Assembly: GCF_002087235.1 (NCBI RefSeq)
Contig: NZ_MUIO01000067.1
Span: 1-56,485 of the forward strand
Direction of reading: 5' to 3'
From: Pseudomonas floridensis
Lineage (GTDB): Bacteria > Pseudomonadota > Gammaproteobacteria > Pseudomonadales > Pseudomonadaceae
Length of the DNA stretch: 56,485 nucleotides
Shown here: positions 9,342 through 17,560 of the stretch, piece by piece
How positions within the stretch are numbered: the first letter of the stretch is position 1
Layout of the letters: each line of letters opens with the position of its first letter
Translations under genes and position numbers: made by a program
Notes under the pieces: model-generated
What the model was told of the DNA's origin: nothing
What the model saw: only the letters and a program-made list of their open reading frames with translations
The model's database searches: none

Positions 9342-9358
9342 ATGATGACCAACATCAT
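9342..9358. promoter_or_regulatory. TetR operator-like palindrome 1
   Basis: ATGATG-ACCAA-CATCAT, perfect 6-bp arms around a 5-bp centre, in the divergent SDR/TetR intergenic region. It shares the layout TGATG-N5-CATCA with a second site 35 bp away. Confidence 0.65.
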
Positions 9359-9376
9359 AACCGTCAACAACTTTAA

Positions 9377-9391
9377 TGATGGTTAACATCA
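9377..9391. promoter_or_regulatory. TetR operator-like palindrome 2
   Basis: TGATG-GTTAA-CATCA, the same arms and spacing as the palindrome at 9342-9358, centre-to-centre 34 bp. It lies next to a possible -10 element (TATAGT near 9395) for the TetR gene, fitting autoregulation. Confidence 0.6.
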
Positions 9392-9442
9392 ATGCTATAG
9401 TCCGACCTTGATTGGATCGCATACGCACAGGGGCGTCTGAAA

Positions 9443-10039
9443 ATGAGGGTTACCAAAGCGCAGGCACAAGCAAACCGCGCGCACATCGTCGAAACGGCGT
9501 CGGTGCAATTTCGCGCACATGGCTATGACGGGGTGGGCGTGGCAGACCTGATGGCTGCAGCCGGTTTCACCCATGGCGGGTTTTACAAACACTTCGGGTC
9601 CAAGGCGGACCTGATGGCTGAGGCGGCTGCCTGCAGCATGTCGAAAATTGTGGAGCAGTCAGCCGGCGTGAGTCCTGCCCGTTTCCTCGAGTATTACCTG
9701 AGCAGAGCGCATCGCGATGATGTGGCCACTGGCTGCACGATGGCAGCACTCGGCGGTGATGCGTCACGTCAGTCGGATGAGGTCAAGAACGTTTTTGCCA
9801 ATGGCATCGAACAGTTGATCACCACTCTTTCGCCCGACACCGACGCACAGCCAGAGTGTGCTCAGGCCTCCTCGCGGGCGGCGCTGCTGGACATGCTGGC
9901 CCATGCTGTCGGCGCAGTGATGTTGTCGCGCGCCGTCCCGAGCGATTCAAAGCTGGCAGACGAGATTCTCGAGGCCTGCCGGGCAACGATGCTCAGTCAG
10001 GCGGCCAAGCTGTCTGAAAGCGCTGAGTCAGTCAACTGA
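9443..10039 (+). CDS. TetR/AcrR-family regulator
   Basis: A 198-residue TetR-type repressor. The N-terminal helix-turn-helix is typical (GVGVADLMAAAGFTHGGFYKHF, then GSKADLMAEA), followed by an all-helical ligand domain containing the GCTMAALGGD segment common in one TetR branch. The ATG at 9443 has an AGGGG nine bases upstream. It is divergent from the SDR gene, and the 170 bp between them hold two matching palindromes. Its 3' end overlaps the convergent uvsE by 12 bp. It probably represses the SDR-membrane protein-oxidoreductase group and itself; the inducer is unknown. Confidence 0.9.
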   Translation: MRVTKAQAQANRAHIVETASVQFRAHGYDGVGVADLMAAAGFTHGGFYKHFGSKADLMAEAAACSMSKIVEQSAGVSPARFLEYYLSRAHRDDVATGCTMAALGGDASRQSDEVKNVFANGIEQLITTLSPDTDAQPECAQASSRAALLDMLAHAVGAVMLSRAVPSDSKLADEILEACRATMLSQAAKLSESAESVN

Positions 10040-11080
10040 TTCACCACGTTGCGCCCCTTCAGCCATGACGAATTGCTCGTAGAACGCTAACGAGGCCAGG
10101 TTCTTGTCCTTGGCCTCCAGCATGATGTCGAAGCGGTCGAGAAACTGCAGCGCGTACTCATTGGTCCAGCGATTCCACATCTGCGCGCTGTGGGCGTAAA
10201 GCTCGCGTTTGGGCAACACGCTCAACAGCTCATCCATGTCCAGTTTGCGGTCGGCGGTGAAACCCAGTTCCTGCAATCGCTCCTGCGGCTGCGAATAATG
10301 CATTACAGGCCTGACCCCGCGCCAGCTTTCGATAACCCGCGCGACACGCGCCGAATCAGGCGAGATGTAATCGTTTTCGTTGATCCAGCAGTGGTGGATA
10401 TCCAGCACCACTGGGGCAAGGTCAGCCAGCGCCAGGCAGTCGTCGACGCCGTAGGTTCGTTCTTCGTTCTCGAAGGTGATGCAGTTGCGCGCCACTTCGG
10501 ACAATCGCGGCCAGACCGCACGGATGCCCTCGCCGCCCGATGCCCCGGCGATGTGCACGTTGCATTTGAAATCCTGGAAACGCTGGCCGTAGCCCATCAT
10601 GCGGATCATGTCTGCGTGGTACTCGAATTCGGCCAGGCTGTTTTCGACCACTGCAGGCTTGTCCGAGCCCAGCACACAATACTGTCCGGGATGAAACGAC
10701 AGACGAATACCGGAGGCTCTGGCAAGCTCGCCCATTGCCGCGAAACCCGACTCGGTCTGATGTTTGATGACCGGCTCCTGATAAAACACCGCAACCTTGG
10801 GGTGACTGTAGAACGGCAACAAGTCACTGCTCAGGCGCACCATGCGCAACATCGGCGGCAATCCGGCAACCCAGGCCAGCAGACGCAACTGCGCCGCCAG
10901 GTTGTGGGTGACCACTTCAATCAGCCGGTCGCGACCTGTTTGCGGCGTAACACTGTCCATCCAGCGCAACGTGGTGGTACGCGGATTGAGCGCACCTTCA
11001 ATGGTTTTCAACTGGCGGGGCGAAAGCTCACGGTCGGGATGCCGATACAGGCAGGCGAAGCCGATGCGGGGTTGGGTCAT
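10028..11080 (-). CDS. uvsE: UV damage endonuclease UvsE/UVDE
   Basis: A 350-residue AP-endonuclease-like TIM-barrel enzyme that nicks DNA 5' to UV photoproducts in an alternative excision repair route. Family motifs are visible in order: RIGFACL at the N-terminus, LSFHPGQY, the metal-binding segments HIAGASGGEG and TFENEERTYG, VLDIHHCW, MHYSQPQ and IMLEAKDKN near the C-terminus. The ATG at 11080 is preceded by AGGACG. It stands alone between the TetR gene (convergent, 12-bp overlap) and pxpC. This repair enzyme is patchily distributed in bacteria, so acquisition by transfer is possible. Confidence 0.93.
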   Translation of the reverse strand: MTQPRIGFACLYRHPDRELSPRQLKTIEGALNPRTTTLRWMDSVTPQTGRDRLIEVVTHNLAAQLRLLAWVAGLPPMLRMVRLSSDLLPFYSHPKVAVFYQEPVIKHQTESGFAAMGELARASGIRLSFHPGQYCVLGSDKPAVVENSLAEFEYHADMIRMMGYGQRFQDFKCNVHIAGASGGEGIRAVWPRLSEVARNCITFENEERTYGVDDCLALADLAPVVLDIHHCWINENDYISPDSARVARVIESWRGVRPVMHYSQPQERLQELGFTADRKLDMDELLSVLPKRELYAHSAQMWNRWTNEYALQFLDRFDIMLEAKDKNLASLAFYEQFVMAEGAQRGESVD

Positions 11081-11180
11081 GGAACGTCCTGATACGGATA
11101 ATGGCTACAGTCCGGGTGTAGACAGCTCCAGCGTCAGGTCATCCCATGCGTTTACAACCTAACCCCGCTCGCATCAGGTA

Positions 11181-12155
11181 TCAGGACGGAAACAGCTCGC
11201 CCAGGCGGGCAAGTTTCTTCTTGTAAGACTTTCTGGCCTGCAGAGCGTCCTCCAGCGTCACGGCAATAAAACGCGCCTTCTGATTGGGCTGCATCTGACC
11301 AATCAGATCCAGGTCGGCGCTGATGACGGTGCCAATCATCGCGTAGCCACCGCCGGACACGGCATCGCGGTGCAGAACGATGGGTTCGAGCCCCGCTGGC
11401 ACCTGAATGGAGCCGATCGGGTAACAGCTGTCGACGATGTTCGACGGGTCAGACCCTGCACCGAACGGCTGCTCACGTGGCTGGAAGGTCAACGCCTTGC
11501 CGCCCTTGAAGCGGTAGCCGATACGGTCCGCCTCCGAACCGACCGTCCAGGATTCAGCGAAGAAGCTGGTCGCGGCATATTCCGTAAGACGCTCGTAGTA
11601 CAAACCCGGCACCACGCGTAGATACACCTCGCCGCCCAACGACTGACGCAAGGCCATCGGCAAGCTGGCCCCAACCCGACCTTTGCCGCTGGGCGTTCCG
11701 ATTGGCAAATGATCATCGGCGACCAGCCGTCGTCCTTCGAAACCGCCCAGCGCACCGAGTGTGTAGGTCGAGCGACTGCCCAACACCAGCGGCACATCAA
11801 TGCCGCCCGCGACCGCCAGATAGGCACGGGCTCCGTCCTTGGGAAAATCGAAGCGCAGCACTTGCCCGGCCTTCACGGCGAATGCGGTGTCGTGATGCAT
11901 GTCCTTGCCGTCAAGGCGCGGGGTCATGTGCGCACCGCACACCGCCACCAGCGCATCGGACTGGAACTCCAGCTCCGGTCCCACCAGCGTGCACTCGAGT
12001 CCCGCCGCATTGGACGAATTGCCAACCAGTTGATTGGCGGCGCTGAGCGCGTACTGATCGAGCGCGCCGGACGGAGGAATGCCCAGGTGGTAATAGCCTT
12101 CGCGGCCAAGGTCCTGAACCGATGTGGCCAGGCCCGGCTTGAGCACCTTGATCAT
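11181..12155 (-). CDS. pxpC: 5-oxoprolinase subunit C (biotin-dependent carboxyltransferase-like fold)
   Basis: A 324-residue protein of the KipA/allophanate hydrolase subunit 2 family. Diagnostic segments are the N-terminal KPGLATSVQDLGREGYYHLG, then SGALDQYALSAANQLVGN, and ISADLDLIGQMQPNQKARF towards the C-terminus. With PxpA and PxpB it cleaves 5-oxoproline to glutamate using ATP. Its ATG overlaps the pxpB stop by 4 bp (ATGA), a sign of translational coupling. It is the last gene of the minus-strand pxpA-(leader)-pxpB-pxpC set. Confidence 0.92.
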   Translation of the reverse strand: MIKVLKPGLATSVQDLGREGYYHLGIPPSGALDQYALSAANQLVGNSSNAAGLECTLVGPELEFQSDALVAVCGAHMTPRLDGKDMHHDTAFAVKAGQVLRFDFPKDGARAYLAVAGGIDVPLVLGSRSTYTLGALGGFEGRRLVADDHLPIGTPSGKGRVGASLPMALRQSLGGEVYLRVVPGLYYERLTEYAATSFFAESWTVGSEADRIGYRFKGGKALTFQPREQPFGAGSDPSNIVDSCYPIGSIQVPAGLEPIVLHRDAVSGGGYAMIGTVISADLDLIGQMQPNQKARFIAVTLEDALQARKSYKKKLARLGELFPS

Positions 12156-13024
12156 GCCAGCACCTCCTGCAATGACGCCGGATACCCGGCGGGGTCAGCC
12201 AGAAACCGGTCCAGGGAAAACTCGACCGGTCGAATCCGCAGGTCGAAACGCCCTGCGTCCACTTCGGCGACCGCAACGTCATAGGCCTGGCGGTCGATGG
12301 GCTTGAACTGCACGATGTCGCCCGGTCGGAAGAACACCATGTGCTCTTTCAAATAGCCCAGCTGTTGCTGCGGGTCGTAAATCGGTGCGGGAGTGACGCC
12401 GAACATCTGGTAACCGCCCGCACCGCGTACCGAATAGATGCAGCCAAAACAGCCGCCGTGGCCTAGGGTCAGCTTGGGCGTATCGGTGCGCGGGCGCAGG
12501 TATTTGGGCACTTGCAACTGGCGCTCGCGTTCGACCATCTGGAACATGAACGGCAGTCCGGCGACGAAACCGACCATGGAGACGAACCACGGCGCTCCGC
12601 TGTGAGCCGCAATGAACGCATCGACGTCAGCCAGATTGTTGATCCGCGCGGCGTATTCAAGGTCGGTGGCATTCGGATCCTGATGGCGATCTCGAAAGCG
12701 CATCAGCGTTTCATGAGTCCAGGGGTCGTTGTAGTGCACCGGAATCTCGATGATCCGGGTCTGCAATGTGCGTTCGGCGACGGCACCGGCTTCCGCCGTT
12801 CTGACGGCATCGAGCAACGCATGTGGCGCAATGCGGTCCGGATCGAAGCGAATCTGGAACGAGGCATTGGCCAGGCACACGTCCAGCACGCCGTCGAGCT
12901 TCAGTCGCTCGACCGCTCGGGTCACGGCCATTCCCCTGAAGAACGCCTCCAATGACATGCTTTCACTGACTTCGGCAAACAGGTGTTCATCGGCACCGAA
13001 ACTGTAGCGAATCGCATCATTCAT
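12152..13024 (-). CDS. pxpB: 5-oxoprolinase subunit B, long form
   Basis: A 290-residue KipI/allophanate-hydrolase-subunit-1 protein. The conserved segment is recognisable in MVGFVAGLPFMFQM, then KLTLGHGGCFGCIYSVRGAGGY. Classical PxpB (E. coli YbgJ) is about 218 residues; this one carries roughly 60 extra residues after the conserved FFRPGDIVQF, ending LADPAGYPASLQEVLA. A GGAGG seven bases before the ATG at 13024 decides the start. The ATG overlaps the stop of a 17-codon upstream ORF. Part of the pxp operon; the extra C-terminal part has no function I can assign. Confidence 0.88.
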   Translation of the reverse strand: MNDAIRYSFGADEHLFAEVSESMSLEAFFRGMAVTRAVERLKLDGVLDVCLANASFQIRFDPDRIAPHALLDAVRTAEAGAVAERTLQTRIIEIPVHYNDPWTHETLMRFRDRHQDPNATDLEYAARINNLADVDAFIAAHSGAPWFVSMVGFVAGLPFMFQMVERERQLQVPKYLRPRTDTPKLTLGHGGCFGCIYSVRGAGGYQMFGVTPAPIYDPQQQLGYLKEHMVFFRPGDIVQFKPIDRQAYDVAVAEVDAGRFDLRIRPVEFSLDRFLADPAGYPASLQEVLA

Positions 13025-13074
13025 GCGCTGCCTCCGCTTCGGCGTCCCGCTCTTGAGGCGTGGTACTCAGCCAT
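13021..13074 (-). CDS. 17-codon leader ORF coupled to pxpB
   Basis: In the 135-bp gap between pxpA and pxpB, an ATG at 13074 preceded by a strong AAGAGGGA opens a 17-codon frame (MAEYHASRAGRRSGGSA) whose TGA overlaps the pxpB ATG (ATGA). The good ribosome site and the exact overlap suggest it is translated and couples pxpB translation. It may equally be the remnant of a lost gene. The family is not recognisable from so short a peptide. Confidence 0.4.
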   Translation of the reverse strand: MAEYHASRAGRRSGGSA

Positions 13075-13159
13075 ATCTGTCCCTCTTGTAATCGTTGGAG
13101 AACGGCAGGCAAAAATCGCTGTGGGCACTCGGGCATCTGCGCACCCTGTGGTTAGCGGG

Positions 13160-13918
13160 TCAGCGCGGCGCTACTACCCGGATCCCGGCGTTATCCAGTG
13201 CACCTCGCGTGGCCTCGGCCAGATCCAGAGCGCCGGGGGTATCGCTGTGCAGGCAGATCGAATCGAATTCGATTGCCAGGTCCTCTTCTTCGACCGTGCG
13301 CACGACGCCATCCTGGCAGGCACGCAGCACCCGCGCTGCGACCACCGCCGGGTCGTAAGCCTGAACGTTGCGCGTAAAGACAATCGAGCCCGAGAGGTCG
13401 TAAGCCCGGTCGGCGTAGAACTCGCGGATCACCGGCTGCCCGAGTTGCTGCGCGATGCTGCAGATCACTGACCCCGGCATGCAATACAGCAACAGTTCGG
13501 GCTCCACCCGTTGCAGGTTCTCGACCAGCAGTCGGGCGGCCTCCTCGTCCCGTGCCAGGTGCATATAAAGCGCACCGTGAGGTTTGAAATGCTGCAGCCT
13601 GACGCCTTGAGCGCGCGCGATTTCACGCAGGGCACCGAGCTGATAAAGCATGTCGTCCACCAGTTCCTGAGCTGGCGCCTGGATATGACGACGACCGAAG
13701 CCGACCAGGTCGTGAAAACCCGGGTGCGCGCCGACGGCAACCCCCAGACGCTTGGCCTGTTCGACGGTACGACGCATGGTGCCGGGATCGCCCGCGTGGA
13801 AGCCGGTGGCGACATTGGCTGAGCTGATGAAAGTCATGAGTTCGGCATCGACGCCGTCGCCGATCGTCCAGGCACCGAAGCTTTCACCCATGTCCGAATT
13901 GAAATCGACCGTTTGCAT
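13160..13918 (-). CDS. pxpA: 5-oxoprolinase subunit A (LamB/YcsF family)
   Basis: A 252-residue LamB/YcsF protein. The N-terminal VDFNSDMGESFGAW and the following SANVATGFHAGDPGTMRRTV and VAVGAHPGFHDLVGFGRR blocks are characteristic, as is LQHFKPHGALYMHL. It is the subunit that works with PxpB-PxpC in ATP-dependent cleavage of 5-oxoproline. The ATG at 13918 has a strong AGGAGGG upstream. It is the first gene of the operon and is divergent from a LysR gene, with two palindromic LysR-type sites between them. Confidence 0.92.
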   Translation of the reverse strand: MQTVDFNSDMGESFGAWTIGDGVDAELMTFISSANVATGFHAGDPGTMRRTVEQAKRLGVAVGAHPGFHDLVGFGRRHIQAPAQELVDDMLYQLGALREIARAQGVRLQHFKPHGALYMHLARDEEAARLLVENLQRVEPELLLYCMPGSVICSIAQQLGQPVIREFYADRAYDLSGSIVFTRNVQAYDPAVVAARVLRACQDGVVRTVEEEDLAIEFDSICLHSDTPGALDLAEATRGALDNAGIRVVAPR

Positions 13919-13996
13919 GTCGCGCCCTCCTGACTGGTAATCTGAAATTGCACTGCATCCCGGACAACGTTAGATTCGCCATAGCCCCTTGGGTAG

Positions 13997-14033
13997 ATCT
14001 ATTAACAGATACCCCATTATCTATAAAACAGAT
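13997..14033. promoter_or_regulatory. Paired LysR-type binding sites between pxpA and lysR
   Basis: Two sites of the form ATCT-N6/7-AGAT lie at 13997-14010 (ATCTATTAACAGAT) and 14019-14033, inside the divergent 136-bp promoter region. A 9-bp direct repeat (ACAGATACC, 14005-14013 and 14028-14036) runs through both. Dyads with T-N11-A character are the usual LysR targets. Confidence 0.6.
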
Positions 14034-14054
14034 ACCTTGCCCATCGGAAATACC

Positions 14055-14972
14055 ATGTCCCTGACCCTGCGCCAGATCCGTTACTTCGTTGCCACCGCCG
14101 AGATCGGGCAGATTTCCCAGGCGGCGATTCACCTGAATATTTCCCAATCGGCGGTGACCACGGCGATCAAAGAGCTGGAGCAATTGTTGGGCAGCCTGTT
14201 GTTTCAGCGCTCGGCCCAGGGCATGACGCTGACTGACGCCGGGCGACACTTCCTGAACCGGGCTTATGTGATTTTGCGCAGTGTCGACGATGCGCTGAAC
14301 AGTCCGCTGCCCGACATCCGCGCCAGTGGCGTGCTGCGCCTGGCCGCCAGCTACACGGTCATCGGTTATTTTTTGCCGCATCATTTGCAGCGCCTGGAAC
14401 ACTGGCATCCGGACGTGTCGATTCAGGTGCACGAGCAGGAGCGTCAGTCCATCGAACAAGGCCTGCTCGAAGGTTGCTTCGACATGGCTGTGGTCCTCAC
14501 CGAAAACATCACCCACCCGGATATCGTGTCCGAAACGCTGTTCAATTCGGAGCGACGCCTGTGGCTGCCCAGCCACCACCCGCTGTGCCAGCGCGATGTG
14601 GTCAGCCTCGCCGATGTAGCCAAAGAGCCCTATATCCTGCTGACCGTCGATGAAGCCGAACAGAGCGCGATGCGCTACTGGCAGATGGCGCAACAGAAAC
14701 CCAACGTGCGCGTGCGCACCAGTTCGGTGGAAGCGGTACGCAGCATGGTCGCCAATGGCAGCGGCGTGGCGATACTTTCGGATCTGGTCCACCGCCCATG
14801 GTCGCTGGAAGGCAAACGTATCGAAACCATCACTGTCACAGACAAGGTCACGCCTATGAGTGTGGGCCTCGCCTGGCACCGCGAGCGTGCGTTCAGCCCG
14901 GCGATGCAGGCTTTCCGTCAGTACTTTCATCACGCTTTTCTGGCACCGCAGCAGTCGTTGGCACGCCGCTGA
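14055..14972 (+). CDS. LysR-family regulator divergent to pxpABC
   Basis: A 305-residue LysR-type regulator: N-terminal MSLTLRQIRYFVATAEIG, helix-turn-helix LNISQSAVTTAIKELEQLLG, then an effector domain. The ATG at 14055 gives the canonical N-terminus; an in-frame upstream start would add 22 atypical residues. Position and the ATCT-N6/7-AGAT sites between this gene and pxpA support control of 5-oxoproline utilisation and of itself. It converges with the next LysR gene, whose stop is 21 bases away. Confidence 0.9.
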   Translation: MSLTLRQIRYFVATAEIGQISQAAIHLNISQSAVTTAIKELEQLLGSLLFQRSAQGMTLTDAGRHFLNRAYVILRSVDDALNSPLPDIRASGVLRLAASYTVIGYFLPHHLQRLEHWHPDVSIQVHEQERQSIEQGLLEGCFDMAVVLTENITHPDIVSETLFNSERRLWLPSHHPLCQRDVVSLADVAKEPYILLTVDEAEQSAMRYWQMAQQKPNVRVRTSSVEAVRSMVANGSGVAILSDLVHRPWSLEGKRIETITVTDKVTPMSVGLAWHRERAFSPAMQAFRQYFHHAFLAPQQSLARR

Positions 14973-14993
14973 GTCCGAGACCGCCGCAACTCG

Positions 14994-15911
14994 TCAAGAG
15001 CGCAGGAGCGGTGCGTGCCCGGCCATCAATTCGACCACCCAGTCTATAAATACCCGCACCTTGACGCTGACGTGCCGGTTGGGTGGAAACGCCACGTACA
15101 TCGGCATCGAATCCAGGCGCCAGTCCTCGAACAGTGGCACCAGCCCACCGGCCGCCAAATGCTGACGCGCCATATAGTCGGGTAACCAGATGACGCCCAT
15201 GCCGGCAAGCCCGGCGGCAAGGTAGGCGTTGCCGTCATCTACCGCCAGTGCGTAGCGGCCATGAATACGAATGCTCTCCTCACCACGGTGCATGGCGTAC
15301 GGCAGCGCCTTGCCGGTGCGGGCCCATAGGTAACCGACGATCCGATGATGCGAATGCTCAAGGTCTTGCGGATGCACGGGCCAGCCCATGCGCTGCAAAT
15401 AGTCGGGCGCGGCGTAGACCCCAAGTTGCAGGTCACCGACATGTCGCGCCACTAGCGATTGATCGGTAATGTCGCCGCCGCGCAACACGCAGTCCACGTT
15501 CTCGCCAATCAGATCGACGATCCGGTCGCTGGCGCCCATGTCGATCTGAATGTCCGGGTAACGCGCATGAAACGCAGGCAACGCGGGCATCAACAGCAGC
15601 GTGGCCAGTGGGCTGGGCACATCGACGCGCAATCGCCCCCTCGGCACCGCGGCGGCACCGGACAGGCTGGTCTCGGCATCGTCCATGTCCGCTAGCAACT
15701 GCACGACACGTTCGTAATACACCGCGCCATCGGCGGTCACATTAACCCTGCGCGTGGTGCGGTTGAGCAACCTGACCCCCAGGCGCGCCTCCAACTGCTG
15801 CACCAACTGCGTCACGCTGGTTTTGCTCATGTGCAAGGTGCCCGCTGCCTTGGTGAAACTGCCGGTTTCCACCACTCGCGCGAACGCCTGCATTGCGTCA
15901 AACCGATCCAT
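14994..15911 (-). CDS. LysR-family regulator (AaeR/DmlR-like branch)
   Basis: A 305-residue LysR regulator of the branch beginning MDRFDAMQAFARVVETGSFT, with helix-turn-helix LHMSKTSVTQLVQQLEARLG and RLLNRTTRRVNVT. The ATG at 15911 is chosen for this canonical start and its purine-rich upstream run; the longer frame adds 32 residues. It is divergent from the Rid-family gene at 16055 and is the likely regulator of it. Effector unknown. Confidence 0.9.
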   Translation of the reverse strand: MDRFDAMQAFARVVETGSFTKAAGTLHMSKTSVTQLVQQLEARLGVRLLNRTTRRVNVTADGAVYYERVVQLLADMDDAETSLSGAAAVPRGRLRVDVPSPLATLLLMPALPAFHARYPDIQIDMGASDRIVDLIGENVDCVLRGGDITDQSLVARHVGDLQLGVYAAPDYLQRMGWPVHPQDLEHSHHRIVGYLWARTGKALPYAMHRGEESIRIHGRYALAVDDGNAYLAAGLAGMGVIWLPDYMARQHLAAGGLVPLFEDWRLDSMPMYVAFPPNRHVSVKVRVFIDWVVELMAGHAPLLRS

Positions 15912-16054
15912 TTCCCCCCCGCTTTTACGCCGGATTGTTTGCGAATGCCAAACAGTGATGGCTACAGTTGCTGGTTTATCCGGGCAACGCAAGACCTTTA
16001 AAGTCACTCAATCGTTGATTTCAGGTCGTTTTGACCGTTTGATGGAGACAGCTC

Positions 16055-16459
16055 ATGACAATGCGTGATGTGGTATTCCCGGCGGGTCGCCAAGCCCTTT
16101 ACGAACGCAACCGTTATTCCCCGGCAGTGCGCTCCAACGGCTTTCTGTTTGTGTCCGGCCAGGTTGGCAGTCGCGAAGATGGCTCGCCGGAACCGGATCT
16201 GGAAAATCAGGTCCGGCTGGCGTTCAACAACCTGAATGCCGTTTTGCAGGCAGCCAGTTGTACCTTCGATGATGCGATCGATGTAACGGTATTCATTGTC
16301 GACCCTGAAGCGAAGTTCGAGCGAATCTGGCAGGTGGTCCCTGAGTTCTGGGGGCAGGCACCGTTCCCGAACATCACTGCCGTAGGCGTGACATGGCTGT
16401 ACGGTTTCGACTTCGAAATAAAAGTGATCGCCAGGCTGCCCGAGGGCGGCGCGGATTGA
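16055..16459 (+). CDS. Rid-family protein lacking the usual catalytic Arg
   Basis: A 134-residue YjgF/YER057c/UK114 (Rid) domain protein, recognisable from YSPAVRSNGFLFVSGQVG, then NLNAVLQAASCTFDDAIDVT and the C-terminal strand. In RidA an Arg near residue 105 makes the enamine/imine deaminase site; here the region reads PFPNITAVGV (103-112) with no Arg. This points to a non-RidA subgroup whose function is not settled. A GGAGA lies seven bases before the ATG. It is divergent from the LysR gene. Confidence 0.85.
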   Translation: MTMRDVVFPAGRQALYERNRYSPAVRSNGFLFVSGQVGSREDGSPEPDLENQVRLAFNNLNAVLQAASCTFDDAIDVTVFIVDPEAKFERIWQVVPEFWGQAPFPNITAVGVTWLYGFDFEIKVIARLPEGGAD

Positions 16460-16483
16460 AGTCGGCGTGAGCGCTTGGCCTTA

Positions 16484-16843
16484 TCAGCGGCCACCTTTGC
16501 GATAACTGCCAATAGGCACCACGCGGTCGTGGTCGGCCAGCAATGTCGGCTCTTCGAACTCGCTGAAGAACTGACCGCTGATCACGTCATCCAGAAACTG
16601 CTGCTGGTCGTCCGTCACCAGGTGCCTGGGCGAATAACCGTTGGTGTCAAGGCTGGAGAGCAAAACCGCCCGCCGCTCGATCGCTACCGTGATGAACGCC
16701 CTGCGCTCCTCATCGGACAGGTTCGTCAGGTGGTCACACAAATTTTCCAGCGCTCGAACAGCCAGGTCCTGTTCGAGTTTGTCTTCATCCGTGAACATCA
16801 AATGCCATATGAAATCGAAAGAGAGTTCGGCGAGGGTACGCAT
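16484..16843 (-). CDS. Conserved-looking hypothetical protein
   Basis: A 119-residue, mostly helical, acidic protein (MRTLAELSFDFIWHLMF near the start; DHLTNLSDEERRAFITVAIE in the middle). There is no signal peptide or membrane helix. The ATG at 16843 has no clear ribosome site. It lies 24 bp beyond the convergent Rid gene and upstream of a palindrome-bearing spacer. I do not recognise the family. Confidence 0.55.
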   Translation of the reverse strand: MRTLAELSFDFIWHLMFTDEDKLEQDLAVRALENLCDHLTNLSDEERRAFITVAIERRAVLLSSLDTNGYSPRHLVTDDQQQFLDDVISGQFFSEFEEPTLLADHDRVVPIGSYRKGGR

Positions 16844-16914
16844 GGACGGTAGACCGTGGTTGGAAAGTGCAAAGCGTCGCGGTTCGGCGCAAGTTGGTCA
16901 AGTTATAAAAAGGT

Positions 16915-16928
16915 ATGACGAACGTCAT
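16915..16928. other. Perfect palindrome in spacer between two hypothetical genes
   Basis: ATGACG-AA-CGTCAT, six-base perfect arms, in the divergent 200-bp region between 16843 and 17047. It may be an operator for either gene; nothing else in the spacer is recognisable. Confidence 0.35.
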
Positions 16929-17046
16929 GGCGATGCACGTTCAAAGTCCGGATTGAAGTGATGGAAAAAATGCATGAACGGTGCAGGCCAGACGTTGTTT
17001 CAAGCCGTACACTTGCACAGGGAAATTACATTAACAGGGAGCACAC

Positions 17047-17493
17047 ATGTTTTTTGGGGAAAACCGTAAGGCATTTTTAGAGTTTTTGAGAAACCTGACG
17101 CCGCAGGCGCTGTTTCTGACCCTCGCTTTTATATTTGGCTCACCACTGGACTTGAGTCTTGAACGAGACTCCTTCGACTTCACGTATGAAGGTGTCAGAA
17201 GAACGATCCCTTATCTGTTCAGCCTGCTGGTCTTCATCGGGGCTTGCCTGGCCAATATCACCCTGTTCATCGAGTCGGCCCTGGTCTCACCTGCCAGATT
17301 GAAAAAACTGACAGACAGAATAACTCGTCTGCACCCGGGCTTTTTCAGGCGCATCAAATTGAACGCCCGTGCTACATGGCGGCACAATAAATCCGGGTAC
17401 CTTGAAGTATTTCTGGTTCTGCTCATCTCACAAACCGCCTTTATCGCGGTTGTCGTGGTCGCGGCACGCGCCGCCCTTGATTCGACGGGATAA
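17047..17493 (+). CDS. Small inner-membrane protein of unknown function
   Basis: A 148-residue protein with three hydrophobic stretches: a first helix around residues 19-32 (ALFLTLAFIFG), a second around 55-76 (YLFSLLVFIGACLANITLFI) and a third near the C-terminus (VFLVLLISQTAFIAVVVVAA). A basic loop lies between the second and third. The ATG at 17047 is preceded by AGGGAG. It stands alone, convergent with the thiolase gene of the ferulate operon. The family is not recognised. Confidence 0.65.
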   Translation: MFFGENRKAFLEFLRNLTPQALFLTLAFIFGSPLDLSLERDSFDFTYEGVRRTIPYLFSLLVFIGACLANITLFIESALVSPARLKKLTDRITRLHPGFFRRIKLNARATWRHNKSGYLEVFLVLLISQTAFIAVVVVAARAALDSTG

Positions 17494-17560
17494 ACGGCCA
17501 ATGCGTGTTTGCCGACCGTTGCCAAAAAGTATGAGCGTTATTTGCGAAACACCCTACTGG

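Noticed and set aside
13884..14933. 349-aa minus-strand ORF opposite the LysR gene
   Set aside because: Antisense shadow of a clear LysR gene; it would also overlap the start of pxpA.
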